From: Acinetobacter sp. HR7
GTDB taxonomy: Bacteria; Pseudomonadota; Gammaproteobacteria; Pseudomonadales; Moraxellaceae
Direction of reading: 5' to 3'
Assembly: GCF_000773685.1 (NCBI RefSeq)
Contig: NZ_JPQO01000200.1
Span: 1 to 47,640, forward strand
DNA length: 47,640 bases
Within the stretch, counting starts at the first letter, position 1; every line of letters begins with the position of its first letter. The notes under the pieces were generated by a model. It did no database searches. It was not told the origin of the DNA and was given only the letters and a program-made list of their open reading frames with translations. Of this stretch, positions 17,482-25,409 are shown in pieces. The position numbers were made by a program, and so were the translations under genes.

Positions 17482-18129
17482 ATGCCAATTCGTCAATTTC
17501 AAGCGCAGCGCATGCATGCCCCTCGTGATTTTCAAAGCATCAGCCCTGAACCGATTTGTGTAGAAATTGGAGCTGGCAAAGGGAAGCATGCATTGCTCTT
17601 TACCCGGAACAATCCGGAGCGTCAACTGATCGCGATTGAACGTACCCGGGAAAAATTCCTGGCGATGCAGAAGCAGCATGTGCTGGAAGGGCAGAAGAAT
17701 CTACAAACCGTACATGCCGATGCCTTGCCGTGGGTGGTGCATGCGCTTTATCCGGCACAGGTGGAACAGTTTTTTATTCTGTATCCAAATCCGGAACCGC
17801 ATAATCCGGCACAGCGCTGGGCCAATATGCCATTCTTTGAATTCCTGCTCTCACGTCTGCAAACGGGCGGCACAATTACCTTGGCCAGCAATATTCCGGA
17901 ATATATCGATGAAGCAGAACAGCAGATGCAGGAACTGTGGAAGCTACCTTATGTGAAAGAGGGGATTCCAAAAGATTCTGCCCGTACCCATTTTGAAATC
18001 AAATATCTGGAACGGGGTGAACTGTGCCAGCAGCTGATTATTACCAAGCCGGAAGGCTATAGCACCCGTTTTGATGAATTCCAGCCTCTGCAGGGGCAAA
18101 AAATGCAACAGCTGCGGAATAAGCCATGA
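17482..18129 (+). CDS. TrmB-like class I methyltransferase, divergent
   Basis: 215-residue SAM-dependent methyltransferase. Motif I is ICVEIGAGKGKHALLF (residues 25-40), followed by the acidic strand-2 end IAIERTREK and a DA(L) motif at 80-82. The overall pattern follows tRNA m7G46 methyltransferase TrmB. The catalytic PDPWxKxxHxKRR stretch of true TrmB is replaced by YPNPEPHNPAQRW (101-113), which lacks the aspartate and most of the basic residues. It is therefore probably a paralogue with a different substrate or a specialised TrmB. Its last four bases overlap the start of the flavoprotein gene. Confidence 0.72.
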   Translation: MPIRQFQAQRMHAPRDFQSISPEPICVEIGAGKGKHALLFTRNNPERQLIAIERTREKFLAMQKQHVLEGQKNLQTVHADALPWVVHALYPAQVEQFFILYPNPEPHNPAQRWANMPFFEFLLSRLQTGGTITLASNIPEYIDEAEQQMQELWKLPYVKEGIPKDSARTHFEIKYLERGELCQQLIITKPEGYSTRFDEFQPLQGQKMQQLRNKP

Positions 18130-19328
18130 GCAAACGCATTGCAATCGTGGGTGCAGGGCCTGCTGGATTAATGGCGGCAGAAGTGTTGAGCCAGCAGGAT
18201 TTTGAGATTCATGTCTATGAGCAGAAACCTTCAGCGGCCCGTAAATTCCTGATGGCGGGAAAAACTGGACTGAATATTTCCCATGCTGAGCCAGTAGAAC
18301 AGTTCATCCAGCGTTATGATCAGCCGGAATGGCTGGCACCATGGGTGAAACGTTGGGATGCCGTCTGGATCCAGCAGTGGATGCAGGACTTAGGCATTGA
18401 ACCTTATATTGGCTCATCTGGCAGGGTATTCCCAACCGAAATGAAAGCGGCTCCGCTGCTACGTGCCTGGTTAAAACGTCTGACTAAACAGGGTGTGCAG
18501 TTCCATTATCGTCATCAAGTGACACAGCTTGAGCAGAATCAGTTGTGGCTACTTGACCTAAAAACAGATGAGTCACGAACTGAATCTTTTGATGCGATTA
18601 TTCTGGCCTGTGGGGCTGTGTCTTGGTCCCGACTCGGCAGTGATGGCAAATGGCAAGCTTGGCTGCAGCCGGATGACATTCAACCGTTTCAGGCCAGCAA
18701 TGCCGGGGTGGAATATCCATGGTCCAAGTTTATGCAGTCGGTGTTTGGTCAGCCGCTGAAACGGGTTGCAGCCTGGGTGGAAGGCGGTGACAAGACTATG
18801 GGCGATATCGTCATCAGTCATTATGGTCTGGAAAGCGGCTTGGTCTATAAACAGGGTAGAGGTCTACGCGAACAGGTCAAACGCGGTCAGCCAATGCAAC
18901 TGTATCTGGATTTATTCCCGGATCAAACAGCAACACAACTAGCCAAAAAACTGCAGCCGAGCAAAAAACAGTCTTTAAGTAATGTCTGGCGCAAGGCCGG
19001 GTTAGAGGGGGCCAAAGCCGCACTGGTACGCGAGCTGGTGCCAAAAAATCTTTGGCAGGATGCGGAACAGCTAGCGCAGCAAATCAAGCAGTTGATGATT
19101 CCTTTAACTAGTTTTCGTCCCATTGAAGAAGTCATCAGTTGTGCCGGTGGGGTAAAGCGTGAAGCACTCACTGAACAGCTGCAATTAAAATTCAATCCGC
19201 ATGTATTTCTGTGTGGGGAAATGCTGGACTGGGATGCTCCAACGGGGGGATATCTGCTGACCGCCTGTATGGCCACTGGTCGTGCTGCAGGGGAAGGCGT
19301 AGTGGCTTATCTGAACGAAAAGTCTTAA
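18126..19328 (+). CDS. HI0933-type NAD(P)/FAD-dependent oxidoreductase
   Basis: 400-residue flavoprotein of the HI0933/YhiN/BaiN superfamily, most like the TIGR03862 subgroup. It has an N-terminal FAD motif (IAIVGAGPAGLMAAE), the GKTGLNISHAEP segment (about 46-57), and a C-terminal FAD contact region with SCAGGVKREAL and APTGGYLLTACMATGRAAG. The reaction is unknown for this subgroup. The ATGA overlap with the upstream methyltransferase gene suggests translational coupling, so the two may work together. Confidence 0.88.
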   Translation: MSKRIAIVGAGPAGLMAAEVLSQQDFEIHVYEQKPSAARKFLMAGKTGLNISHAEPVEQFIQRYDQPEWLAPWVKRWDAVWIQQWMQDLGIEPYIGSSGRVFPTEMKAAPLLRAWLKRLTKQGVQFHYRHQVTQLEQNQLWLLDLKTDESRTESFDAIILACGAVSWSRLGSDGKWQAWLQPDDIQPFQASNAGVEYPWSKFMQSVFGQPLKRVAAWVEGGDKTMGDIVISHYGLESGLVYKQGRGLREQVKRGQPMQLYLDLFPDQTATQLAKKLQPSKKQSLSNVWRKAGLEGAKAALVRELVPKNLWQDAEQLAQQIKQLMIPLTSFRPIEEVISCAGGVKREALTEQLQLKFNPHVFLCGEMLDWDAPTGGYLLTACMATGRAAGEGVVAYLNEKS

Positions 19329-19411
19329 ATTTTCTTTAGTTTAAGATATTCACGCCCGTTCTAGGTTTGCGTTATATTGAACAAAAATCATGCATCAGGA
19401 TGTTTTTGCTT

Positions 19412-19822
19412 ATGTCTACGCAAGCGCATTATGCCGGGAGCTGTCTTTGTGGTGGAATTCAGTATGAGATTCGTGGGCCACTTGGCGATATAATGCAGTG
19501 TCATTGCCGCCGTTGCCGAAAAGCCAATGGCAGTGCTTTTGCTGCGAATAGCCCGATTGCCAAGACAGATTTTCAGCTGTTACAGGGTGAGCAGTTGCTC
19601 AAAGCTTTTAATCCGAATACTGGCGTGATCCGCTATTTCTGTAGTGACTGTGGTTCCCCGATCTATAGTGTTAGAACCGATGTACCAGACATCTATCGCT
19701 TACGCATCGGCACGCTGGATACTCCAATCGAGCAGAAGCCGGTCTGTCATATCTTTACCGGCTCCAAAGCGGAATGGGAAGACATCTGCGATGCCTTACC
19801 GCAATATACCGAGCGTCCTTAA
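19412..19822 (+). CDS. GFA/CENP-V-type zinc protein
   Basis: 136-residue protein of the glutathione-dependent formaldehyde-activating (GFA) family. Zinc ligands lie in GSCLCGGIQYEI, MQCHCRRCRKANGSAF and YFCSDCGSPIYS. Most members have no proven activity, so enzyme function is not assumed. ATG 19412 is used because the conserved domain starts directly after it; upstream TTG 19367 and ATG 19400 are open. AGGA lies about 11 nt before the chosen ATG. It is convergent with a lipoprotein gene. Confidence 0.88.
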   Translation: MSTQAHYAGSCLCGGIQYEIRGPLGDIMQCHCRRCRKANGSAFAANSPIAKTDFQLLQGEQLLKAFNPNTGVIRYFCSDCGSPIYSVRTDVPDIYRLRIGTLDTPIEQKPVCHIFTGSKAEWEDICDALPQYTERP

Positions 19823-19843
19823 GGCTGGATAGTTTCTAGCTTC

Positions 19844-20404
19844 TTATTTCCTGGTTTGGGTTTGGCCATACTGGCTACGCCAGTGGTCTAGCTGTTCCTG
19901 TGCCTGAATATATTGTCCCAAACCTTTCACGGTTTCTTTAGCATCATTCTGGCTAGCCGGTTCTGAAGCTGGCGAACTCAGAAATTTTTCCTGCTGTTCC
20001 CAATATTTATACATCAGACCCTGAATATAGCGGCCCTGTTCGGTTTTCAGTTCCAGACTCTTGAGCAGGGCCAAAGCGCCCTGTACATGATCGAGTTGAC
20101 GCTGCTCGACCATCTCTTCATTCAAATTGCCTTCACTGCGGATCCGGGCCATTTCCGTTTCAATTTCATCATTCAGGGTCTGCATGCGCTGTTCATAATC
20201 ATCCAGTACGGCAATATCATGCTGGTCATCCGCCGTTTTCGGGAAGTCTTTGACTGGCTCGGTCTTTAATTCCCTCATCATTTCTTCAGCCGCTCCATCC
20301 TGCTGAGTGGCTTCCTGCTTGGACGCATCTTTCTGGTTACAGGCAGCCAATAGCAGGGCAGAGACCAGCAGGCTGATACGGCTAAGATTTTGAAGTTTTG
20401 GCAT
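19844..20404 (-). CDS. Lipoprotein of unknown function
   Basis: 186 residues with a lipoprotein signal peptide: a basic N-terminus, hydrophobic SLLVSALLL and the lipobox LAAC (lipidated Cys22). The mature part is hydrophilic, rich in Glu/Gln, with long helical stretches likely to form a coiled coil (about 65-130). AAGGA lies 7 nt before the ATG. It follows the methyltransferase gene by 28 bp on the same strand, so the two probably share an mRNA. No family recognised. Confidence 0.82.
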   Translation of the reverse strand: MPKLQNLSRISLLVSALLLAACNQKDASKQEATQQDGAAEEMMRELKTEPVKDFPKTADDQHDIAVLDDYEQRMQTLNDEIETEMARIRSEGNLNEEMVEQRQLDHVQGALALLKSLELKTEQGRYIQGLMYKYWEQQEKFLSSPASEPASQNDAKETVKGLGQYIQAQEQLDHWRSQYGQTQTRK

Positions 20405-20432
20405 GATTAATCCTTTAATAATTTATAAGCTT

Positions 20433-21206
20433 TTAAATTTTCTGAAAAATATAGGCATGGGTGACATACGGAAAGTCGATATGGTCTTGTGGCTGCTTGC
20501 CGGTATATTTTTCGACGATCTGTTCAAACTGCTGTTTAAGTAGCTGCTGTTCCTGTTCAGGCTGTGCGGCAATAAAACTGGTCGAGAGCAGACGTTTGGA
20601 CACGACCTGCTCCACCGTGCCGGAATGAACGTGTTGCAAGGTGGTTTCTGCAAACGGCTGAAACAGGTTTTGATCCTGAAAGGCTTCGCGCCATTTTCCG
20701 CTATGGTAACGCGGTGTATCGCCTTCCATCGGCAGGATAAAGTCTGCCAGTGCCTTGACCCAGTCCACGGTAACATCACGCTGGTTCCAGACCAGTACCA
20801 GATAGCCTTGATTCTTAAGTACCCGATGAATTTCTTTCAGGCTGTCCAGATGGGCAAACCAGTGAAAGGATTGTGCACAGAATACCGCATCAATCGAGGC
20901 ATCCTCTAACGGTAGTGCATCACTCATCGCTTCTAGGGTCGTAATCTCTGGATGTGCCAGCTTGAGTTGCGCTAACATTTCCGCCACAGGATCAACTGCC
21001 AGAATATTCGGGCTTAGCTGTTTTAAATGCGGCAGGAATTTACCGGTACCAGCACCGAGGTCGAGCAGTTGGGCATCTTGAGTTAATGCAAGTTGCTGTT
21101 GCAACCAGGGCATCAATGCTTCAGGATAGCTCGGTCGCACCTGCTGATAGCGTTCAGCAGCTGTACTAAAACCCTGTTTTGCAGCGGGATGCAGTGATTG
21201 TGTCAT
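20433..21206 (-). CDS. Class I SAM-dependent methyltransferase
   Basis: 257-residue cytosolic methyltransferase of the UbiE/YcgJ-like type. Motif I is LLDLGAGTGKFLPHL (about 44-58), motif II is NILAVDPVAEML, and the post-motif IDAVFCAQSFHWF is typical of methyltransferase type 11 domains (about 46-140). The substrate is unknown. No strong ribosome-binding site is seen before ATG 21206. It lies upstream of the lipoprotein gene on the same strand, and is divergent from the GxSxGG protein gene with a gap of about 113 bp. Confidence 0.87.
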   Translation of the reverse strand: MTQSLHPAAKQGFSTAAERYQQVRPSYPEALMPWLQQQLALTQDAQLLDLGAGTGKFLPHLKQLSPNILAVDPVAEMLAQLKLAHPEITTLEAMSDALPLEDASIDAVFCAQSFHWFAHLDSLKEIHRVLKNQGYLVLVWNQRDVTVDWVKALADFILPMEGDTPRYHSGKWREAFQDQNLFQPFAETTLQHVHSGTVEQVVSKRLLSTSFIAAQPEQEQQLLKQQFEQIVEKYTGKQPQDHIDFPYVTHAYIFQKI

Positions 21207-21319
21207 TTTTTGCGCTTTTTAATCCTGGTCTTCGCTATAAAATAGCATATTCATTTGGGCGGTAGATTTCGCCGCAGAAATTGTATTGGAAGCGTTCGTT
21301 TAACAGGCACGGGAAAGTT

Positions 21320-22591
21320 ATGGAAAAACAAATCGTCTTTGAAGATGAGCATATACGCGCAATCTTTATGCCGGGATCATCTTCAGAACTGATCTTTTCT
21401 TTTGGAGATCTGATTACCCGTGCCAAGGGCCTAACCATTAATGCCGAGAAGTCATTACAGAAATTTGACTTCAATGTGCTCGGGATTATGCCCAAGGACA
21501 AGTCCTGGTTCCCGCAAGGTTCCATGTGGAACATGCTGGAAGCTGTGACAGAACTGATCGCGCCATTTAAAAAACGTATTGCCTATGGCGGTTCCATGGG
21601 CGGTTATGCCGCAATCAAATATTCCAATCTGCTGGATGTGCAGCGCGCCGTGGCGATGGTGCCGCAGTATTCGATTGACCCGGAAGATGTGCATGATGCG
21701 CGCTACAACATGTTCTTTCAGTCGGAACTGAATGCGGATATGCGCGTTAAGCCGGAAGATGTCAGTAGCAAACGCGAATACATCATCATTTATGACCCAC
21801 ACTATGCCCAAGACCGCGCGCATTACCAGAAACTGAAAGAAGTCCTGCCAGCGCATCATGTATTGCATCTGGCTTTTACCAATCACGATGCCATTGCCGT
21901 ACTGGCCAGCTCGGAGCTGGTCAATGATTTCCTACTGCATGAATTTGACGCCAGCTATTTCTACCAGAAAATGCGCCGGGTGAAAAAAAACAGCAAATTC
22001 TATTACCGCAAGGTGATTGAAAACCTGCTGCCACGGCATCGCATGGCACTGGGCCGGATTCTAAAGAATAATGACCTGCAGCTGGATGCACAGTTCTTTG
22101 ATGCCAGCCAGAAACAGACCATTCTGCGTGAGCTGCTCAGTAACAAGCAGGTCGATCAGTATGACCTGATGAAGCTTGGCATCCAGCTGAATTTGCCACA
22201 AGAAAACCGCCAGATCTTGCTGGACTGCTATGGGCATGGTCTGGTTTTTAATGTGATTAGTAACAAAATTGAGAGCTATGCCGATCAGGCCATCGCACTG
22301 AATCACAAGTTCCTGATCCCGATTTATGCGCGAGGGAACGGGCTATTAACCATCACCTTGAATGACGAACGTTATCTGGTAGTGATGAATGACCGGCATA
22401 TTATGAAGCTGGTCAAGGAACGGGATGCACTTTCGGTCGGAATGCACCCAATTTTGATGAAACGTTATGCAGATTACTATATGTTCAGTTATAAGGAACT
22501 GAATCTCAGAACTGATGAATACGGGGCTGCGACATTCGTTGACGACAGTGACAAAAATACGCACTTTGTGACACGCAGTGAAGCGAATTAA
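21320..22591 (+). CDS. Alpha/beta-hydrolase-like protein of unknown function
   Basis: 423 residues, no signal peptide. The first ~200 residues resemble an alpha/beta-hydrolase: a FMPGSSSELIFSFG strand region, then the nucleophile-elbow-like sequence YGGSMGGYAAIKYS near residue 100, and a possible catalytic His in FTNHDAIAV (about 190). The region from 215 to 423 has a basic helical segment (MRRVKKNSKFYYRK) and an all-unknown C-terminal half. GGAAAG precedes ATG 21320. Similar hydrolase-like regions occur in polysaccharide-related and secretion accessory proteins, but I cannot assign a role. It ends in a hairpin. Confidence 0.75.
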   Translation: MEKQIVFEDEHIRAIFMPGSSSELIFSFGDLITRAKGLTINAEKSLQKFDFNVLGIMPKDKSWFPQGSMWNMLEAVTELIAPFKKRIAYGGSMGGYAAIKYSNLLDVQRAVAMVPQYSIDPEDVHDARYNMFFQSELNADMRVKPEDVSSKREYIIIYDPHYAQDRAHYQKLKEVLPAHHVLHLAFTNHDAIAVLASSELVNDFLLHEFDASYFYQKMRRVKKNSKFYYRKVIENLLPRHRMALGRILKNNDLQLDAQFFDASQKQTILRELLSNKQVDQYDLMKLGIQLNLPQENRQILLDCYGHGLVFNVISNKIESYADQAIALNHKFLIPIYARGNGLLTITLNDERYLVVMNDRHIMKLVKERDALSVGMHPILMKRYADYYMFSYKELNLRTDEYGAATFVDDSDKNTHFVTRSEAN

Positions 22592-22607
22592 CTTAAAATA
22601 ACACTAA

Positions 22608-22633
22608 AAAACAATAACTTGACTTATTGTTTT
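22608..22633 (+). terminator. AT-rich terminator hairpin
   Basis: AAAACAATAA (22608-22617) pairs perfectly with TTATTGTTTT (22624-22633) around CTTGAC, 16 bp after the stop of the hydrolase-like gene. Confidence 0.6.
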
Positions 22634-22638
22634 GTCAT

Positions 22639-22716
22639 CATAAGATGTACTTATGCGGTACTTAAATAGACGGTATCGCACGCGGTGATTTTCGTGAAGG
22701 AGGGGTACATCTTATG
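22639..22716 (+). promoter_or_regulatory. Structured leader pairing with the start codon of the next gene
   Basis: CATAAGATGTAC (22639-22650) is perfectly complementary to GTACATCTTATG (22705-22716), whose last three bases are the ATG of the small membrane-protein gene. Inside the 54-nt loop, TGCGGTAC (22654-22661) can pair with GTATCGCA (22673-22680). AAGGAGGGG (22697-22705) lies directly before the occluding strand. Such a fold would hide the start codon. If transcribed as one RNA it is a candidate translational switch; as DNA it is simply an inverted repeat. Confidence 0.45.
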
Positions 22717-22911
22717 CAATCCAAATCATTTGTTGCTGCATGTTTTATGTTGATGTCAGGTCTGCCTAATCTGGCTTATGCCCGGGATCACGTTCACCCA
22801 ACCATTATTTTTCTGAGTGCGACCATCATCTTTCTGATGATTCTAACTGTGTATATCGTGTTTAAAATTCGCCGTTCTTTACGTAACGATTTAGACAAGC
22901 CGGCAAATTAA
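22714..22911 (+). CDS. Small signal-peptide-bearing membrane protein
   Basis: 65 residues. A signal peptide with a likely cleavage after LAYA (near residue 23) is followed by a short HVHP segment, one hydrophobic helix (about 30-50) and a basic tail (KIRRSLRNDL). It is predicted to sit in the inner membrane with the tail in the cytoplasm. A strong AAGGAGG lies somewhat far upstream (about 11 nt). No family recognised. It resembles the 65-residue protein at 26929 in layout but not clearly in sequence. Confidence 0.62.
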   Translation: MQSKSFVAACFMLMSGLPNLAYARDHVHPTIIFLSATIIFLMILTVYIVFKIRRSLRNDLDKPAN

Positions 22912-23042
22912 AATTGCCTAGATAAATTTTAAAAATCATTTAAAAAATAAAATTAAAACACTGCTTCGGAAAATATGATTGCAAAGCTGTCCTGAGTTGC
23001 TTTAAATGGTCTACCAATAAGATCTAGTAATGCGAGGGGACT

Positions 23043-23996
23043 GTGAAAGCGGTATATCTGGATTATAAATCCTTGGATCAAGATGATTTAAACTTGCAGG
23101 GTCTAGAGGCTGTTTTTGACGAGCTAACCCTGTATCCAAGCACTGCCAAGGCGGATGTCCTTTCTCGTGTGCAAGATGTGGATGTGATCATTACCAATAA
23201 GGTGCTGATCGATGCCGATCTTATTGCACAGTGTCCAAATTTAAAAATGATTCAAGTATCTGCCACCGGTACCAATAATGTCGATTCAGCCGTAGCCAAA
23301 GCACGTGGCATTGTCGTGTGTAACTGCCAGGCTTATGGCACGGCAGCAGTGGCGCAGCATACCATCATGCTGATGTTGAACCTGGCGACTTCCTTCCTGC
23401 GTTACCAGCAAAAAGTGCAGCAAGGTGAATGGCAGAAGACTGACCAGTTCTGCCTGCTGGATGCACCGATTGTCGAGCTGTCCGGAAAAACTTTAGGAAT
23501 TGTAGGCTATGGCGAGCTGGGTAAAGCCGTTGCTAAACTGGCAGAAGCCTTTGGCATGAACATCATCGTAGGTGCATTACCGAACCGTCCGGGCGATGCT
23601 TCACGTGTGCCATTTCAGGAATTATTGCCACAGGTAGATTTCCTTAGCCTGCACTGTCCACTGACTGAAGAAACCCGTGATCTGATCAGCCATGCTGAGC
23701 TGGACGCGATGAAATCAGGTGCATTCCTGATTAACTGTGCGCGGGGTGGAGTGATCAATGAAGCGGCACTAGCTCAAGCCTTGCGTGAAGGCAAAATTGC
23801 TGGAGCAGCAGTGGATGTGCTGACTGTAGAGCCGCCAAAAGAAGGCAACGTGCTGCTCGATCCAAGCATTCCGAATTTGATTGTCACTCCGCACAATGCC
23901 TGGGGCAGTGTCGATGCACGTCAGCGTATTGTGGATCAGATGATCGAAAATATTAAAGCCTTTCAATCTGGTCAGCCGATCCGTCAGGTCAATTAA
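23043..23996 (+). CDS. D-2-hydroxyacid dehydrogenase
   Basis: 317-residue NAD(P)-dependent enzyme of the D-isomer 2-hydroxyacid dehydrogenase family, probably a glycerate dehydrogenase/hydroxypyruvate reductase type. The Rossmann motif LGIVGYGELG lies at 151-160. The catalytic set is intact: Arg234 (NCARGGVIN), Glu263 (VEPP) and His284 (TPHNAWGS). The start is GTG 23043, preceded by GAGGGG at good spacing. It ends in a strong terminator. The exact substrate cannot be read from sequence alone. Confidence 0.92.
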   Translation: MKAVYLDYKSLDQDDLNLQGLEAVFDELTLYPSTAKADVLSRVQDVDVIITNKVLIDADLIAQCPNLKMIQVSATGTNNVDSAVAKARGIVVCNCQAYGTAAVAQHTIMLMLNLATSFLRYQQKVQQGEWQKTDQFCLLDAPIVELSGKTLGIVGYGELGKAVAKLAEAFGMNIIVGALPNRPGDASRVPFQELLPQVDFLSLHCPLTEETRDLISHAELDAMKSGAFLINCARGGVINEAALAQALREGKIAGAAVDVLTVEPPKEGNVLLDPSIPNLIVTPHNAWGSVDARQRIVDQMIENIKAFQSGQPIRQVN

Positions 23997-24013
23997 AACC
24001 AGTTTATGAAAAC

Positions 24014-24044
24014 AAAAATGCTGATCCGAGGATCAGCATTTTTT
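24014..24044 (+). terminator. Rho-independent terminator overlapping the convergent gene
   Basis: AAAAATGCTGATC (24014-24026), loop CGAG, GATCAGCATTTTTT (24031-24044). It serves the dehydrogenase gene. Its right arm includes the last codons and stop (24033-24035) of the convergent minus-strand gene. Confidence 0.88.
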
Positions 24045-24560
24045 CTGGTTTTCAGGTGTGACGTATTTTTTTAACAGGTTAGCAAATTCCATCTGTACTA
24101 GTTCAGAATTTGGATTGAACACAGTTTCCTGATAAATCCGTTTCGATTCCGGTGCCTTCTGATCAGGAAATTCCTCAAAAGAAGTCCGATATTGCGTTTC
24201 AAACATATAGCTCAGACGGTTTTGATGGAAATAGGTAGTTCTGAAGTTATAAGCAGTTTCACCATAAATGCTAATCTTTAACTTACACATGCCAGCCAAC
24301 TGATACAGGTCGGCATTATTTCCGGATGCTGACTGAAACTGCTCTTCATCCAGATGTTCGATATGCTGGATTTTCTTGCCTTCTGCCTCATGGCTATATT
24401 CATTTTTGCCATTAAACAGGCTGCGTTGTGGTCGTGGTGCCTCACCATTTAAAGCGGTGATGGAAGTGAGGAGGGTTTCGCTGGAAAACAGCAGAACCAG
24501 GTAGAGGATACCGACACCGGTGAGAATGCCGACTATAAAGCTGAGGAGAATCTTTTTCAT
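24033..24560 (-). CDS. Membrane-anchored protein of unknown function
   Basis: 175 residues. An N-terminal hydrophobic helix (about 4-28, after Met-Lys-Lys) acts as an anchor or uncleaved signal, and the remainder is a soluble domain, likely periplasmic. Two cysteines (about residue 92 and the C-terminal residue) are present. No family recognised. Its stop codon lies inside the terminator of the convergent dehydrogenase gene, so the two 3' ends overlap as transcripts. Confidence 0.72.
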   Translation of the reverse strand: MKKILLSFIVGILTGVGILYLVLLFSSETLLTSITALNGEAPRPQRSLFNGKNEYSHEAEGKKIQHIEHLDEEQFQSASGNNADLYQLAGMCKLKISIYGETAYNFRTTYFHQNRLSYMFETQYRTSFEEFPDQKAPESKRIYQETVFNPNSELVQMEFANLLKKYVTPENQKKC

Positions 24561-24633
24561 TTTTATAATCTTCTTGTGGGGTGCCTAAGTATCAGTCTAA
24601 ATCCAGCTTCTGAGATGTTCAATGCTGCAAAAT

Positions 24634-24658
24634 AAAAAGCCCATAAAGGGCTTTTTTT
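24634..24658 (-). terminator. Rho-independent terminator
   Basis: On the minus strand AAAGCCC, loop TTTAT, GGGCTTTTTATTTT. It ends the 24670-25185 gene and separates it from the gene at 24560. Confidence 0.85.
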
Positions 24659-24669
24659 GAAGAGATTTT

Positions 24670-25185
24670 TTACAGATCGGTCACGGCATAACTGGTGGCA
24701 CCACCTGAGCTGGACTCTTGCTGCGGTGCTGTGCTTTGGGTTGCAGAAGAAGATTGGCTTAGAGGCTGTTGCTCAATCGGTGCTGGCTGCTCCGGACTGC
24801 CGAGCCAAACGTCTTTGGTTTTCTGAATTTTCTGGCCAGTTTGCTGTGCTGCTTGAGTTGCGGTCTGGTCTACTTTTTCAATGGTGGTTGCAGCGGTAGA
24901 TTTGGTGCTGTTCCAGGCACGGTCAACTTTTGGTCTGACTTTCTCTACCCCTTTTTCAGCTGCCTGACCGACTTTTTCAGCGGTATTGATCACGCCTTCC
25001 TGAGCTTTATAAGCAAAGACATGCAGCAGGTTTGGATTATCGCCATACGGTTTGATTGGCTTGCCTGAGCCTTGCTGCTCGGTGCTTTCACTAGCTTGAA
25101 CGTTTTGAATCACAATAGGTGCGCACAGCAACAATGCGGTGCCGAGGATCATGCTTTTTTTCATCATCATTTTTTTCATGGTCAT
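24670..25185 (-). CDS. Secreted or periplasmic helical protein of unknown function
   Basis: 171 residues with a signal peptide (Met/Lys-rich start, hydrophobic MILGTALLLCAPIVI) and probable cleavage near NVQA/SES. The middle (about 60-125) is an amphipathic, Ala/Lys/Gln/Thr-rich helix-forming region with repeated VxxAAEK/TAxxxxQK-like patterns. The C-terminus is low-complexity Ser/Gln/Pro-rich. ATG 25185 or ATG 25179 could start it; the ribosome-binding site is weak. It may interact with the envelope, but no function can be assigned. Confidence 0.72.
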   Translation of the reverse strand: MTMKKMMMKKSMILGTALLLCAPIVIQNVQASESTEQQGSGKPIKPYGDNPNLLHVFAYKAQEGVINTAEKVGQAAEKGVEKVRPKVDRAWNSTKSTAATTIEKVDQTATQAAQQTGQKIQKTKDVWLGSPEQPAPIEQQPLSQSSSATQSTAPQQESSSGGATSYAVTDL

Positions 25186-25374
25186 AGGGTAGTCGACCTC
25201 ATCATTCGCTGGTGGTCTTTAATTGCTGTATTTCAGTGTAATGGAAAGGGATGTAAAAACAATGGATTTTCTGTGCAATTCACTTAACTGAGCGCGTGCA
25301 AAAGGAAGCAAGTTGTTTTGGTTTTGAAGAAGAAAAATCAGTGAATTTTTGTGGGAAGAATTAAAGGGGGGAAT

Positions 25375-25401
25375 GCCCTGTATTAGTATTCAATACAGGG
25401 C
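25375..25401 (-). terminator. 10-bp hairpin after the 25410 gene
   Basis: GCCCTGTATT (25375-25384) and AATACAGGGC (25392-25401) pair perfectly around a 7-nt loop, just past the stop of the minus-strand gene. No T-run follows on that strand, so intrinsic termination is uncertain. Confidence 0.45.
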
Positions 25402-25409
25402 GGTGACGC

